Source of the DNA: Rhizodiscina lignyota
Lineage: Eukaryota; Ascomycota; Dothideomycetes; Aulographales; Rhizodiscinaceae
Direction of reading: 5' to 3'
Length of the DNA: 64,000 nucleotides
Assembly (NCBI GenBank): GCA_010015805.1
Contig: ML978143.1
Span: forward strand, 124,001 to 188,000
The notes under the pieces are model-generated. The model was not told where the DNA came from, ran no database searches, and was given only the letters and a program-made list of their open reading frames with translations. Of the stretch, positions 37,625 to 47,407 are shown piece after piece (positions within the stretch are counted from its first letter, which is position 1; the number at the start of each line of letters is the position of its first letter). A program made the translations under genes and the position numbers.

Positions 37625-38131
37625 ATGGCGGATGCTGCATCTGCTCCTATTGAAATCGCGTCGGCGATCCAATCCGCGTCCATCGAGAAACACCCTTCCC
37701 CAGAGCACGACATCAATCCTTCGACCGCTGCATCCTCCAAAGAGCCCGTAACAGTATCTCTCCCATCTTCACCAGAAGACGACATCGACGAGCCCGAAGC
37801 TGAAGATGAAATCCCTGTTTCCGTCCTGCGCCCACTGCCTCGTCCGCGTCGCTCAACGCTTCCGCCTCTACCAGACCTTCGATTTGAGCAAAGTTACCTC
37901 AAGTCGATACAACACTGTGAGAGCACGTGGGCCGTGCTTTGGATCACGTTTCGAGATCAGGTAGTTTTGGCTCTCGCGCAAGGATTCCTCTGGACGCTGA
38001 TTATGGCGGGTTGGAGACATTTCAATAGGGGAGGAGCTGGGAAGTTCTCTGGCCAGAGAGTGGGCGCGAGGCTAAGAAGATGGTGGTGGGGTGTCAATGG
38101 ATGGACCTTGCCTGACGATCGGAAGAGCTGA
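37625..38131 (+). CDS. DUF1770-like small membrane protein
   Basis: 168 aa, single exon, function unknown. The N-terminal 70 residues are acidic and Ser/Pro-rich and start with an IQSASIEKHPSPEHD-type segment. The conserved part is LPPLPDLRFEQSYLKSI, then TWAVLWITFRDQVVLALAQG running into one hydrophobic helix (FLWTLIMAGWRHFNRGG) and a basic Trp-rich tail. This pattern matches what I recall of fungal DUF1770 proteins; the family name is from memory, while the helix and basic tail are visible. Likely an organelle-membrane protein with a cytosolic N-terminus. Confidence 0.75.
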   Translation: MADAASAPIEIASAIQSASIEKHPSPEHDINPSTAASSKEPVTVSLPSSPEDDIDEPEAEDEIPVSVLRPLPRPRRSTLPPLPDLRFEQSYLKSIQHCESTWAVLWITFRDQVVLALAQGFLWTLIMAGWRHFNRGGAGKFSGQRVGARLRRWWWGVNGWTLPDDRKS

Positions 38132-40073
38132 ACTTGTTAGAAAAGCTTGTGAAGCCAACTGGACATTTTCGAGACGTCCGGCGCTCTTCGCCGCATGAAG
38201 GTTGAGTTCTGGATAATTCGGAACGAAGCACGACAGCGACGGAATTATGAAGTCAGAGTTAGAACTGAAGTGTCTCGACACTACATGTAACCGCAACTGG
38301 ACTTATACTGCGCTTCGGGAAGAGTAACAAATGAGTATATTCATTCTGGAGGACATTTCACCCACCGCTGGACTCTGTTTTGAGTCAAATACAGCTGAGT
38401 TCACACCTCGTCTGCTGAGTCTAAAGGGAATTGTGGACCGAATTATTCATTCCTCCAGACCTGTTACATCGTACGAAGACAATGTCAAGAGCCCTACTCC
38501 TTAACGCCAGTGTAGTCAGATCAGGGGTCTCGCTTGAATGCATAATTTCGCCATGCGATGTCACCTTGATCTTTTTTCAAGAGGTATTACTGTGGGCGCG
38601 TGTACTCGTCCTTCATATATATACTCATGCCATGGTGCTCGTTTTCTTAACTTTCCAACCTTTTCGCCACTGAAACATTTCACTTTCTGCTCTGGCAGTG
38701 CCTCCGCTAGGCTGTCTGTCAAAGCACAGAATTGCAGAATGTGGCAATACTTCTACACACCTCTCGACGCTCTTCTCGTCATTCTAATCTTATACCTCAT
38801 GATCCTCTCGAACTCAACGATAAACAACGAAAACCTCAAGGCGACGAGCCCTTCTAGCGAAGTAGCATCGCTCTGGGAATGGACAGCTTAAAAATTGCCG
38901 ACCGGCTTCATGGATCTTCCAAGAGAACTGCGTCAAGAGATCTTCTACATCTTCCTCCGAGAACCACCCCACCCGAGATCCATTCACGGACGAGTACGTG
39001 ACGTACTACAACTGCAAGGGAGAGATAATTAAAGCCCATGCACGGCTCACTACAAGAGCTACTATAACTGGGAAGCGAAGATAAAATACCGGGATATCAA
39101 ACATATTATGTCCTTTAGCCCTCAGATACATGAAGACATCGGGCAAGCGATGCGCATATGTATTTGATAGCTTGATGCTGTAAAACCCAGAGAGGATTCA
39201 CCTCGAGCGCTGATTTATCGGAATTAGCGGGAATCGGGTGCCCTCCTTCGTGCTTTACCTGCGTTGCTTTATTTCGGCGGAGATCGGTTGCTGAGTGGGA
39301 AGTGAACGGACAGTAGACATTGTTGGTCATGAACTCGAACCAAAGTATGATGAAGACGTAATAAAGATGCACTAGCGCACCGTTGGCTATATGATTGGGA
39401 TCAGCTATTTCATCCCCCTCGAGCCTCGTGGCGTGAAGGTATCGAACATACTCGCTGCCTAAAACAATTCAATCCCAGCCCCTGACCTAGCTTGCGAAAT
39501 GTAGCAGTTTCTCCGGACATCCAGGCAAAACCCATCAGTAAACAGAGTTGTTGAAAGCCTCCTACTAGTCTCCATAAGACGATAATGTTTTATGGGTCAA
39601 CCTGATTGTACGCTTCTCCATTTTCTTTTCCCCTGCTTTTTATTTCATTTCGATGTTGCTCTTCTAACTCCTATTTTTCGTTCTCTTTTTCCCTTCTTAA
39701 ACCCTACTCTTTTCCTTCGAAATGGACTTTTTTATTGTGGCGCAAGGGTTGAGAAACGCTCGGGACTGAACCGGGAGCGCCGAAACTGGAGTACTTGACC
39801 AAATACGCGAAACTCTCCCCCCTTGAGTAAGTCGTGCGATTTACAGCTGATTTATATTTTACGAACGTTCCAGGCCTGGAAGGTGCACAAATAGCGAATC
39901 ATGTCGCGGTGGCCGTCGATCATATGCGCGATGGTCGAGATGCATTTACGTCACGACTTGGGATCGCGAACGCGAACTCAGGTGTGGATATTTCATGATA
40001 CCAATATATGCGCACTTGCGCTCTAGGATAAATTTTGATTCCCAATCTTCTCAATATCCTGTATAAATGCCGA
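38132..40073. other. Gene-poor stretch
   Basis: 1.9 kb with only the small F-box-like relic listed separately. Frames at 38538-38891, 39115-39372 and 39592-39798 have skewed composition and no domain. Confidence 0.35.
38910..39084 (+). pseudogene. F-box-like N-terminal fragment
   Basis: ATG at 38910 begins MDLPRELRQEIFYIFLREPP, close to the LPxELRxxIxxxL start of fungal F-box-like proteins. The frame stops at 39032. A +1 frame continues TRDPFTDEYVTYYNCKGE to 39084, as if one base were lost near 38970. Too short to be a working gene. Which subfamily it came from cannot be said. Confidence 0.35.
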
Positions 40074-40750
40074 ATGCGACCTGTCACTCCTCAATACACT
40101 TGCCAAACTCTGAAATCGCTGTCGTCTCCAGCTAAGAGCGCTGTCTTTAGACATATCTCAACCACGGTCCAAACCAAGATGTCTTGTGAGTATGTCTCCC
40201 TCAAAATGCACAGACTTCGTATTTAATGCATGCTTAAGCATCTCTCGCCCTCAAGAATACTTCTCTAAACACAGCTCCTGGAGTATCGTTCAACTCCAAT
40301 CAGCAAACGCTCGTCTCCTCTATTTTAGACCTCTTCGCCGGCCACCCATCGAAAGAGAAATTTGCTCTCTGGACTGACGATGCTCTCTTTACCGACCCGC
40401 TAACCATTGCTCAAGGCCGCAAGCAGTACGAGGCGCAATGGTACGGACTAGCCCAGGCGTTCTCAACCATCGAGACTCAGTCGCACGAAGTGACGAGCGC
40501 AGGCAACCCGATTGTGATGAACTTGCGGAACAAATATACAGTCAAGGGTATCGGCAAGGAGACGACGATTCAGAGCGTTGTGAACATTTACACCGTAGGA
40601 GAAGGCGAGGCGCAGCGCATCGAGAAGGTGGAGGACAAGTGGGACGGTAAGCTGCCGGAAGGAGGGATCGCGAATGCGTTTAGAAGGCTGAATGCTGTCA
40701 CTGTACCGCACGTGGTTAGTGTGCCGAAAGATGGAGAGAAGGAGAACTGA
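40074..40750 (+). CDS. NTF2-like/SnoaL-fold protein, probably mitochondrial
   Basis: 195 aa in two exons: 40074-40185 and 40275-40750 (intron GTGAGT to CACAG, phase 1). The NTF2-like core starts QTLVSSILDLFAGHPSKEKF, continues LWTDDALFTDPLTIAQGR and GLAQAFSTIETQSHEVTSAG, and ends in strands such as NKYTVKGIGKE. A cone fold of this type may bind a small ligand or act as a lyase/isomerase; no catalytic set can be named. The ATG at 40074 adds a basic, Ser-rich leader without acidic residues (MRPVTPQYTCQTLKSLSS), likely a mitochondrial presequence. The ATG at 40179 would leave a 7-nt first exon and a cytosolic product. Confidence 0.78.
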
Positions 40751-41132
40751 ATTGAATTTTGCAGTCAAGATCTTGTACGAAGCACATAGAACGGCGTCCA
40801 AACAGACTCCAATTCCAATGCATATGATGTCTTTCCACGGGGCCCAGAACGATCAGAGTACGCTCAGCTCGTAAAAAAAACTGATATCCAGGTGTCTGTA
40901 CCCCAGGCAAGTCGATAGTCTCATCTCTAGTCACTCTCCACCTCCCTAACCACACTCGATTCAATCCTGTCATCCTGTCATCCTGCCATAAACCTCAACC
41001 ACGGGAATGCGACTATCTCCGACTCCCACGTTCATAGGCTGCCGGCCCTCAAGCTCAGTGCGAAACATCGTAACGGCGAGATCCAGGGTTCCCGGCGTTA
41101 GGACAAGATGCGTCATCAATCCGGTGATTATC
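40751..41132. other. Intergenic
   Basis: 3' flank of the NTF2-like gene. No supported feature. Confidence 0.35.
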
Positions 41133-42255
41133 TCAAACCTCACTACTCTCTCCACCTGCGGCACAAAAAAAGAGCGTGTCTAGAGAGCTCCCAGAGGTCC
41201 CTGCGCCGAGAATAGCCCTGCTGCACCAGAAAGTTGTGGAAGGGCATTGGCGGTCGATGGGCTGGGTCACAGAGGGCATTATTGTCGCCGTGACGGGGAC
41301 CGCTCCTTGCTGCTGCTGCGCCAGTTGCATGTGTATATCGACGATAATCTCGCCAGTCAAGTTGTACGCTCTGCCACGTAAGATGAGAGATCGAAGGGAG
41401 TGCCAGTACGCCACTCCTCCAAGCTGGCTCATCCACTCTCGCACGGTGCGGTTGTCTCGGTCGTCTCTAGCGTCGATGACGAAAGTGTTGCGCGAGAGGT
41501 AGAGATGTCGATAACTGGGCCAGATCTTGGCCGTTGAGGGCAGCGGCATGGGAACTGTGGTGGAGGTGGTGCAGTGCTTGCAGATTGATATTGGTTGGTC
41601 CTCCAGGACGGCAGCCTCGAACACCATATTAGCAAGCCCTTGTGTAGCTTCTTCAATATCAGTGTGGTATATGGGGGAAGGGTGAGCCTGTAAATATTAG
41701 CACTACTATCAAAAGATCTTCCTGCTATAAAACCTACCCATTTCTGCTCACATTTCCGCTTCCCAGGTTCGACTGTAGAGCCATTTGGCGTTCTTATCGA
41801 GAACTAGAGAAAAGGCTTCATGAATAGCTTGTTGGAACGGAAAGCTTCGCTGAGGAGGGTTACAAGCTGCAAATGTTTCGAGTGGTGGACGGGGATGAAG
41901 GAGGATCTTGGAGGTGTTCGTTTCGTTGGAGCAGGCGCAGGGAGAGAAGTAGTGAACGCCAGTCAAGAGCAGAACTAGATTCAAATTGTCAAGATGTCGA
42001 CGGAGAGAACGGGGACTTGCTATTTACGGTGTCCATTGCCCAATGTTTGCAGAAGCTTAGACAGACCGCAGATACGATAACAACAAACGTGTACGGTATA
42101 CAGAAGCTTCCTAGTGCCATTGACAGCTGATAGAAAGAGCTATCAAGCCCAGTCTTTCTCAGGATACACCAGTACGGTTTTGGCAGCTGTCTGAGTGTAT
42201 CAAAGACAGCTAGTAATGGAGTCATCCCTACTAGAGAGTCCATCATTGCAGCCAT
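41133..42255 (-). other. Possible hypothetical gene, structure unresolved
   Basis: Minus-strand fragments look coding but do not join cleanly. 42255-41989 encodes a hydrophobic stretch (SMALGSFCIPYTFVVIVSAV). 41984-41748 ends LDKNAKWLYSRTWEAEM before a GTGAGC donor. 41627-41133 contains YRHLYLSRNTFVIDARDD and VREWMSQLGGVAYWHSLRS, reminiscent of the body of fungal F-box-like proteins. The obvious donor leads into the wrong frame for the last piece. It may be a decayed gene or one with an exon I missed. Confidence 0.3.
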
Positions 42256-44280
42256 CTGAGCAGGTGCCGACAGAGAAGCAGCAAGTAGATGAACTAAATA
42301 GCGGCTGGAGGGCTCATTCTACGTGAGAAATGTATATTGCGTTAACGCTATGAATACGGGCCCGGCTGTGATAGTTGTGGGGCTGCTGGTCACTAACCGA
42401 CTTTGGTGGGCGTTTCAACCAATCGCTGTCGAGTTGCTCGTGAAACAACTAAGGACCACTAGGGTGCAAGATATACGTTCTCAGGGTATAAATACTTTCT
42501 CTTCTTCGAGCTCTCTCTCTCTTTGCTTCCTCAGCTCTCTTGCCTTTTGGGTTCGTGTAGTGTCTGTTCTTTTTCCTATGAGTTAATCTCAAAAACCAGA
42601 CTACGGTCTGAACGAGATTACTCTAATATTTGGCCCCGGGGGGGATTCCTCTAAGTTTGCTTATGTTTTCTCCCACTGTGTCGCCGGTATTTGCACTACC
42701 TCCGGCTGACGCGAACATCTTTAGATTTCTTTTCATTAATACTTCCACCTGGTGTGGGAGGTTGACGAAGAGAGAGCTGGCCATTGTGACTTTTCCCGCT
42801 GAGTGTGACAATGCTGTTGTGGTGATGTTGTGGTGATGTTATGCGTTAGAGCTATGATGTCCCGATGCTGCTATGCGATGCGCGTTGTAAGTGTCGGCTA
42901 TATGCAAGTCTATTAGTCTAACGTATTCAAATATCACTCCCACAGAACCTAGGAATGTAATTTTTTGCGTTTGTGCCCGCTTTGTGTTGACGTGAGACCT
43001 TAGAAGCGTTGTTTGCCCATCCACCCGACGAGCAAGCACAGCAGCTCCTTAAGCCCCCCGACTAAGAGAGTCCATTGCCGTAGAAAACTACTTGCTTGAG
43101 ACGACAAGAAGCATATAGGCAACCGAGATTTGATAGTATCTCTTATTGCTTTGCCTTTGTTGTGGTGATGTAGCCAACTTCGCACTTTACCACCGTGCCT
43201 GATTTGAGCGGGTGCGTGGTGCGCGCTCACCACCCCCCCGGCAAGATCTAAACTTCCAAACCACAACATGCCATCTTAGAGCATTGCGAATATTATTCGA
43301 GCTCTAGAAACAGTGCCATGTCATCTCCAAGTGTCCCCGTACAGAGTACGAGAGGACTCACTCGCCGCGTCGCGACTCAGTAGCTCTCCCAGACCCACAC
43401 GATTTTTCACAATCGCACACCGAGAAGCACCTTCGAATTGCAACATCACCACAGCCACGATCTATCTCCTTATAATCTCATCCAAAACTACGAGAGCAAG
43501 CTCTATTCCCGCTCTGAGTCAATTTGGACACAGCCCAGGCAAGGAGAATAGTGGGTTTGTGGAAGACGGCAGGATAGGGCTGATACGCGTACGAGAGGAT
43601 CACAACGATAAATAAAGGAATAGAGAGATATAGATCGATGAAGATGTTGACAAAGAGCAAGGCATAGGTCCAAGGCGCCTACACAGAGCCGAGCAGTTCC
43701 TCTTAGATGTCGCGAGGGCCACAGACCACTGTCAACCCACAACAACGCCAATGTTTCGTCGCAGCGCAGCAGGAACCTCATGAGGTAGAACAATGTGGCG
43801 CATAGGCTTCATCTAAGCCGTATCGACGCAGAATCCAACGGTAGTATGGAGTGAACGCCGCGGCAGAATGCGACGAAGGCCTTTGACCGCCAGATTAGCG
43901 GCCTAGACGACAGCTGAGACACCTCCACAGGAGCCCAGGCCATTATTCCGGAGCATTATCAGCTGCAGCACATTCCACCTGAGCTCATACGCCGGCGAGA
44001 CCCTCAGATGCTGGCATTTCATCGCCCAGCCGAAAAGTAGCAAAGTGAACGATGCGCCTTCGGCCCTCTTCCTCAAGCATCCGAACCTCCGACAGCGACG
44101 TACGACGCACAGTGGCCACACACCTCCCAAATTACACAGATGGTAACTGACAGGTCTGACCTGGAAGAGAAGACACCGTCCCACAGGCGGAGCATCTAGC
44201 GGAAGAGGAGGCTATGCGGCGAGAATGAGTAGACTTAGTCTTGGGACGGCAAAACAATCAAGCAATAAGAGATTAGAGTC
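42256..44280. other. Gene-poor stretch
   Basis: About 2 kb with no frame showing domain content. Poly-pyrimidine and poly-C/G runs occur near 42520 and 43230. Nothing supportable. Confidence 0.35.
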
Positions 44281-44556
44281 GCAAGAGAGCCACACGGCAA
44301 GGAGGGATCAGATAGGAAGAGCCTCTGAGAGCAGGATGGTTAGACGGGAAGATAATTAGACAACAAGAAGACTAAGCAGCAAGAGGACCGGACAGCAGGA
44401 GGACCGGACAGCAAGAGGATCAGAGAGTACAAGCTTCGGGCGGCAAAGAGCATCAGGCAGCAAGAGCATCCGGCAGCAGGAGGACTGGATAGCAAGACCT
44501 TCGGATAGCAGAAGGATTGGATAGTAGGAGCCAGGACTGGACAGCAAGACTCGCGG
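44281..44556. repeat. Degenerate 16-bp minisatellite, about 17 units
   Basis: Imperfect tandem array with unit near GCAAGAGGACCGGACA. The best-kept neighbours are at 44379-44394, 44395-44410 and 44411-44426. Outer units vary (GCAAGAGCATCCGGCA, GCAGGAGGACTGGATA), and a few carry 1-4 bp insertions. Because 16 is not a multiple of three, the open minus frame across it has no regular peptide repeat. Traces of the unit extend to about 44249. Confidence 0.82.
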
Positions 44557-46820
44557 AGACGCTCAATCTCGAAGAGACTTCAGATACGTGAGGTATTCGG
44601 TGTACTGGACATATGAGACCTCCAATAGCTCACTTGGAAACAAGCCGGCCTGTCGTCTCCCTGGGTGGAGGGCAACCATGCTCCCCCACTCCAAGGATGA
44701 CATTGATTCGCATGGATGGGTCGAAATTACTTGCGCTGACGAAGCACGTCATGTGGCACAACTACCAAGGCCACGACAAGGCAAAGCGACAACAGGCATG
44801 GCTAGCTTGACAGCGGCCAGGTCCTGTCCAGCTTTGGAGAAGCGTTGCTACGAGTGTTAGAAGACCTCCATGGAAACCGACTTTTCAAGGAGACTGCTCG
44901 AAGCGCAAGACCTTGAATTCCCAAGACCAAGATCCCCTTTACTCCTTTTTATCCAAAACGGGAACTTCGGTAACGGTATGTTGAAGTTTGCCCTCTGATC
45001 TCCTCTCATTTCTTATTTGTCATGACTTTTGCGAGCCCCGGCGCGCGTGAGTTGGTCTTGCGGATGGGCTCAGAGATCCAACTTTCGTATTCGACCGGTG
45101 TCCAACAAGTCGACATGCGGCCACCCCCTGAACAGAGATGAAAATTGAACTCATCAACCTCAGCGAGGCTGAATTACCACAAGAGTTTGGAAACAGGCGA
45201 AGACGACGATCCGTACTGATGGCCAAAGACCCGCACATTTGAGAAGACTCGCGCCAAGCAAGAGCCGATGGATCGCTTCCTGGGATATCACTTAACTGGC
45301 GATAGATCCAATATCTACTCAGCCATGACCACAAGCCACTAAGTCCACTCTTCAGGATGGGTAACAAGGGTTCTCAAGTTCTCATGGATGTCCCAACACG
45401 TTGGCTGAGTGCCACCAAACACTGGAACCAAATTTTCAGTTTTCTAAAAGAGCCATGTTCTCCGTGGTGGAGCTGTGTGAATAAGGGACAACATATTAGA
45501 CGTCGTCCCTTGTGCATCGTTTGTCATGCTGGAAAGAGACCGGCTGTCTCGTTCGACCTGCATGTCAGTTGAACCATACAGCCCCGAAGCTTAGGAGTCC
45601 AGGAAGCCAGGAAGACCGGCCTTGCCAGCGTCTTGGATCTTTATGTCTTTTCTACGACATATGTGGCAGTGCCTTTCCATGGTACAAGACGTTTTGACAA
45701 CATTCAACGGAGGCGAATGTGAATCGTCCTAAAATCGTCCAACTCGAAGTCATCCGGTCGATCGACCTTCTGGCTAGCACTAGGAACTTCCTCGCCTTGC
45801 CTGTGCCTTGAGCCAATTAAGAAGACCGTACATTCAAGAGCCAATGTCTGATGACCAAGTCGTGGGTTGCGCCAATCAGTTACCCATTATCGCTCGCGAT
45901 GAGTTCTTTCAAGATGTCCAGGCAGCTTTGCGGAAAGAGCAACGAGTTGGTCAGCGTAGCATTTCGTTCCACTGCATTTATTGCTTTCGTCTTCATCCTC
46001 TCAAGTGTGGCGCTCATTCCGGATCATGTCTTCTATGCTCGAGACCTCGAACCTCATTGGTACGCCTGGTACGGACTGCCATATGTACCCCGTATTTACG
46101 AGTGCCGCTATCGTAGATCTGCATTCAAAGCTCGACAAGATCAATGTTGAGTGACTTCAAGTTGGAATGCCAACTGGCAATCATGAAGAGGTGGAAACTC
46201 TTTGTGAGAATGCTTCGAGGCAGAGAACCGGTTGAACGACTGCCCGCTGTCTCATCAAGCACTGAGGTCAATGTGTTCCAAGTGTCATTTATCATCAACG
46301 AGCCGTTGTATCGTTAAACTCATCTTCCTGATCAGTCTCTTTGTTGGTCTTTGACGGCCATTGCTTCAAAGAGGGCATGGGTCTCGCCGTGCTGCTCCGA
46401 GGTTCCTCGATGCGACCTCTGACGGCTGGCAGAGGTGTTCTTGTCGGTGGAGTCGATGTGTCTGCAAGCCAAATCTCAATGATACTTAGATGAGAGTCTC
46501 CTCTAAATCAACTGAGACAATGCTGTCGGAGTTGCACGAGATATCATCTTCTGCGCACGGCGTGGCTGTTGACCGATCTCGACAGCTCCTGAATGTTCTC
46601 TGGAGGCAGGAGGCATCAAGCAGCGTGTTATCCCAAAGCCCAAGCTCTGATTCGTAAGAAACTAGAGCGAGTCAAGCTACCAGCGCTTCATATTGTTGTA
46701 TGTGTAGAGAGAAGGTCAGGGGTGTTCCTGCACGATCAGCTCCACGGCTCTGATGCATCTGCTCATGCCGACGATCGCTCTTGCACTGGTGTCGTTTGTG
46801 CCCTGAGAACCGCAGAGGTC
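44557..46820. other. Gene-poor stretch with decayed coding traces
   Basis: About 2.3 kb. A plus frame at 45357 reads LMDVPTRWLSATKHWNQI, faintly like the DxxTRWxS block of hAT transposases, but no other transposase motif or terminal repeat was found. A minus segment near 46475-46310 reads DTSTPPTRTPLPAVRGRIEE and stays open for about 50 codons. Neither supports a gene. Confidence 0.3.
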
Positions 46821-47198
46821 CTATGTGATGCCGCTTGGTCTGAAGTTCCCGGAGCAAGATGATTTTGTGTACAAGCGGCGAGTGTCGGCCGGCGGAATGT
46901 TGATTGAGAGAAGCACATCCTGGGAGAAAGCGTCGATATCACTCTGTGCCAGATGTGGATACTTGAACGTGGTCGTCGGTCGGCACGCTGCATCGAAGCT
47001 TATGATAACAAGCTCCTTTAAGCCTCGAGGGATGCGGAGGTGCAGGACGGGCGACGAATGTGGTTGGGTTGCGAAGGGGTGCCAGTCGTACCTGAAGTTA
47101 GCGTGGGTTTCGGAGCTGGCGGAAGGAGCGAGATCCGCGTTCCTTTTCCAAGGTTTCGGGTCTCCCACGCATCGACACTGTTTGCCTGCTGACGACAT
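46821..47198 (-). other. Possible coding fragment
   Basis: 125-codon minus frame containing WHPFATQPHSSPVLHLRIPR, GLKELVIISFDAACRP and FSQDVLLSINIPPADTRRL, which has protein-like composition. The overlapping plus frame is equally long, so length alone proves nothing. No family recognised and no convincing exon joins on either side. Confidence 0.22.
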
Positions 47199-47407
47199 TA
47201 CCGGCTAGCTCTCTCCACAATGGCCACTTCGTTGCGAGCAACGGTCTCCTGTGCGAGGCACAGATGGCCTGGCTGAGGAATGGAAGCGTGGGAGGCACGC
47301 TGTGATATGTGTGGTAGGTTCACTGCAACAAGCGTCCCTTCCTGCCCAGCCGCAGAAGATACACAACCCTTCAGCTCACTCCCACAGAATCCCACGATCG
47401 AAACACC

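Noticed and set aside
45357-45480. Possible hAT transposase block (DVPTRWLSATKHW)
   Set aside because: Only one weak motif; no catalytic residues, no long frame, no terminal inverted repeats or target-site duplication seen.
46825-47208. 127-codon plus frame opposite the 46821-47198 minus frame
   Set aside because: Both strands are open over the same stretch. Neither has a recognised domain, so I kept only a low-confidence note on the minus frame.
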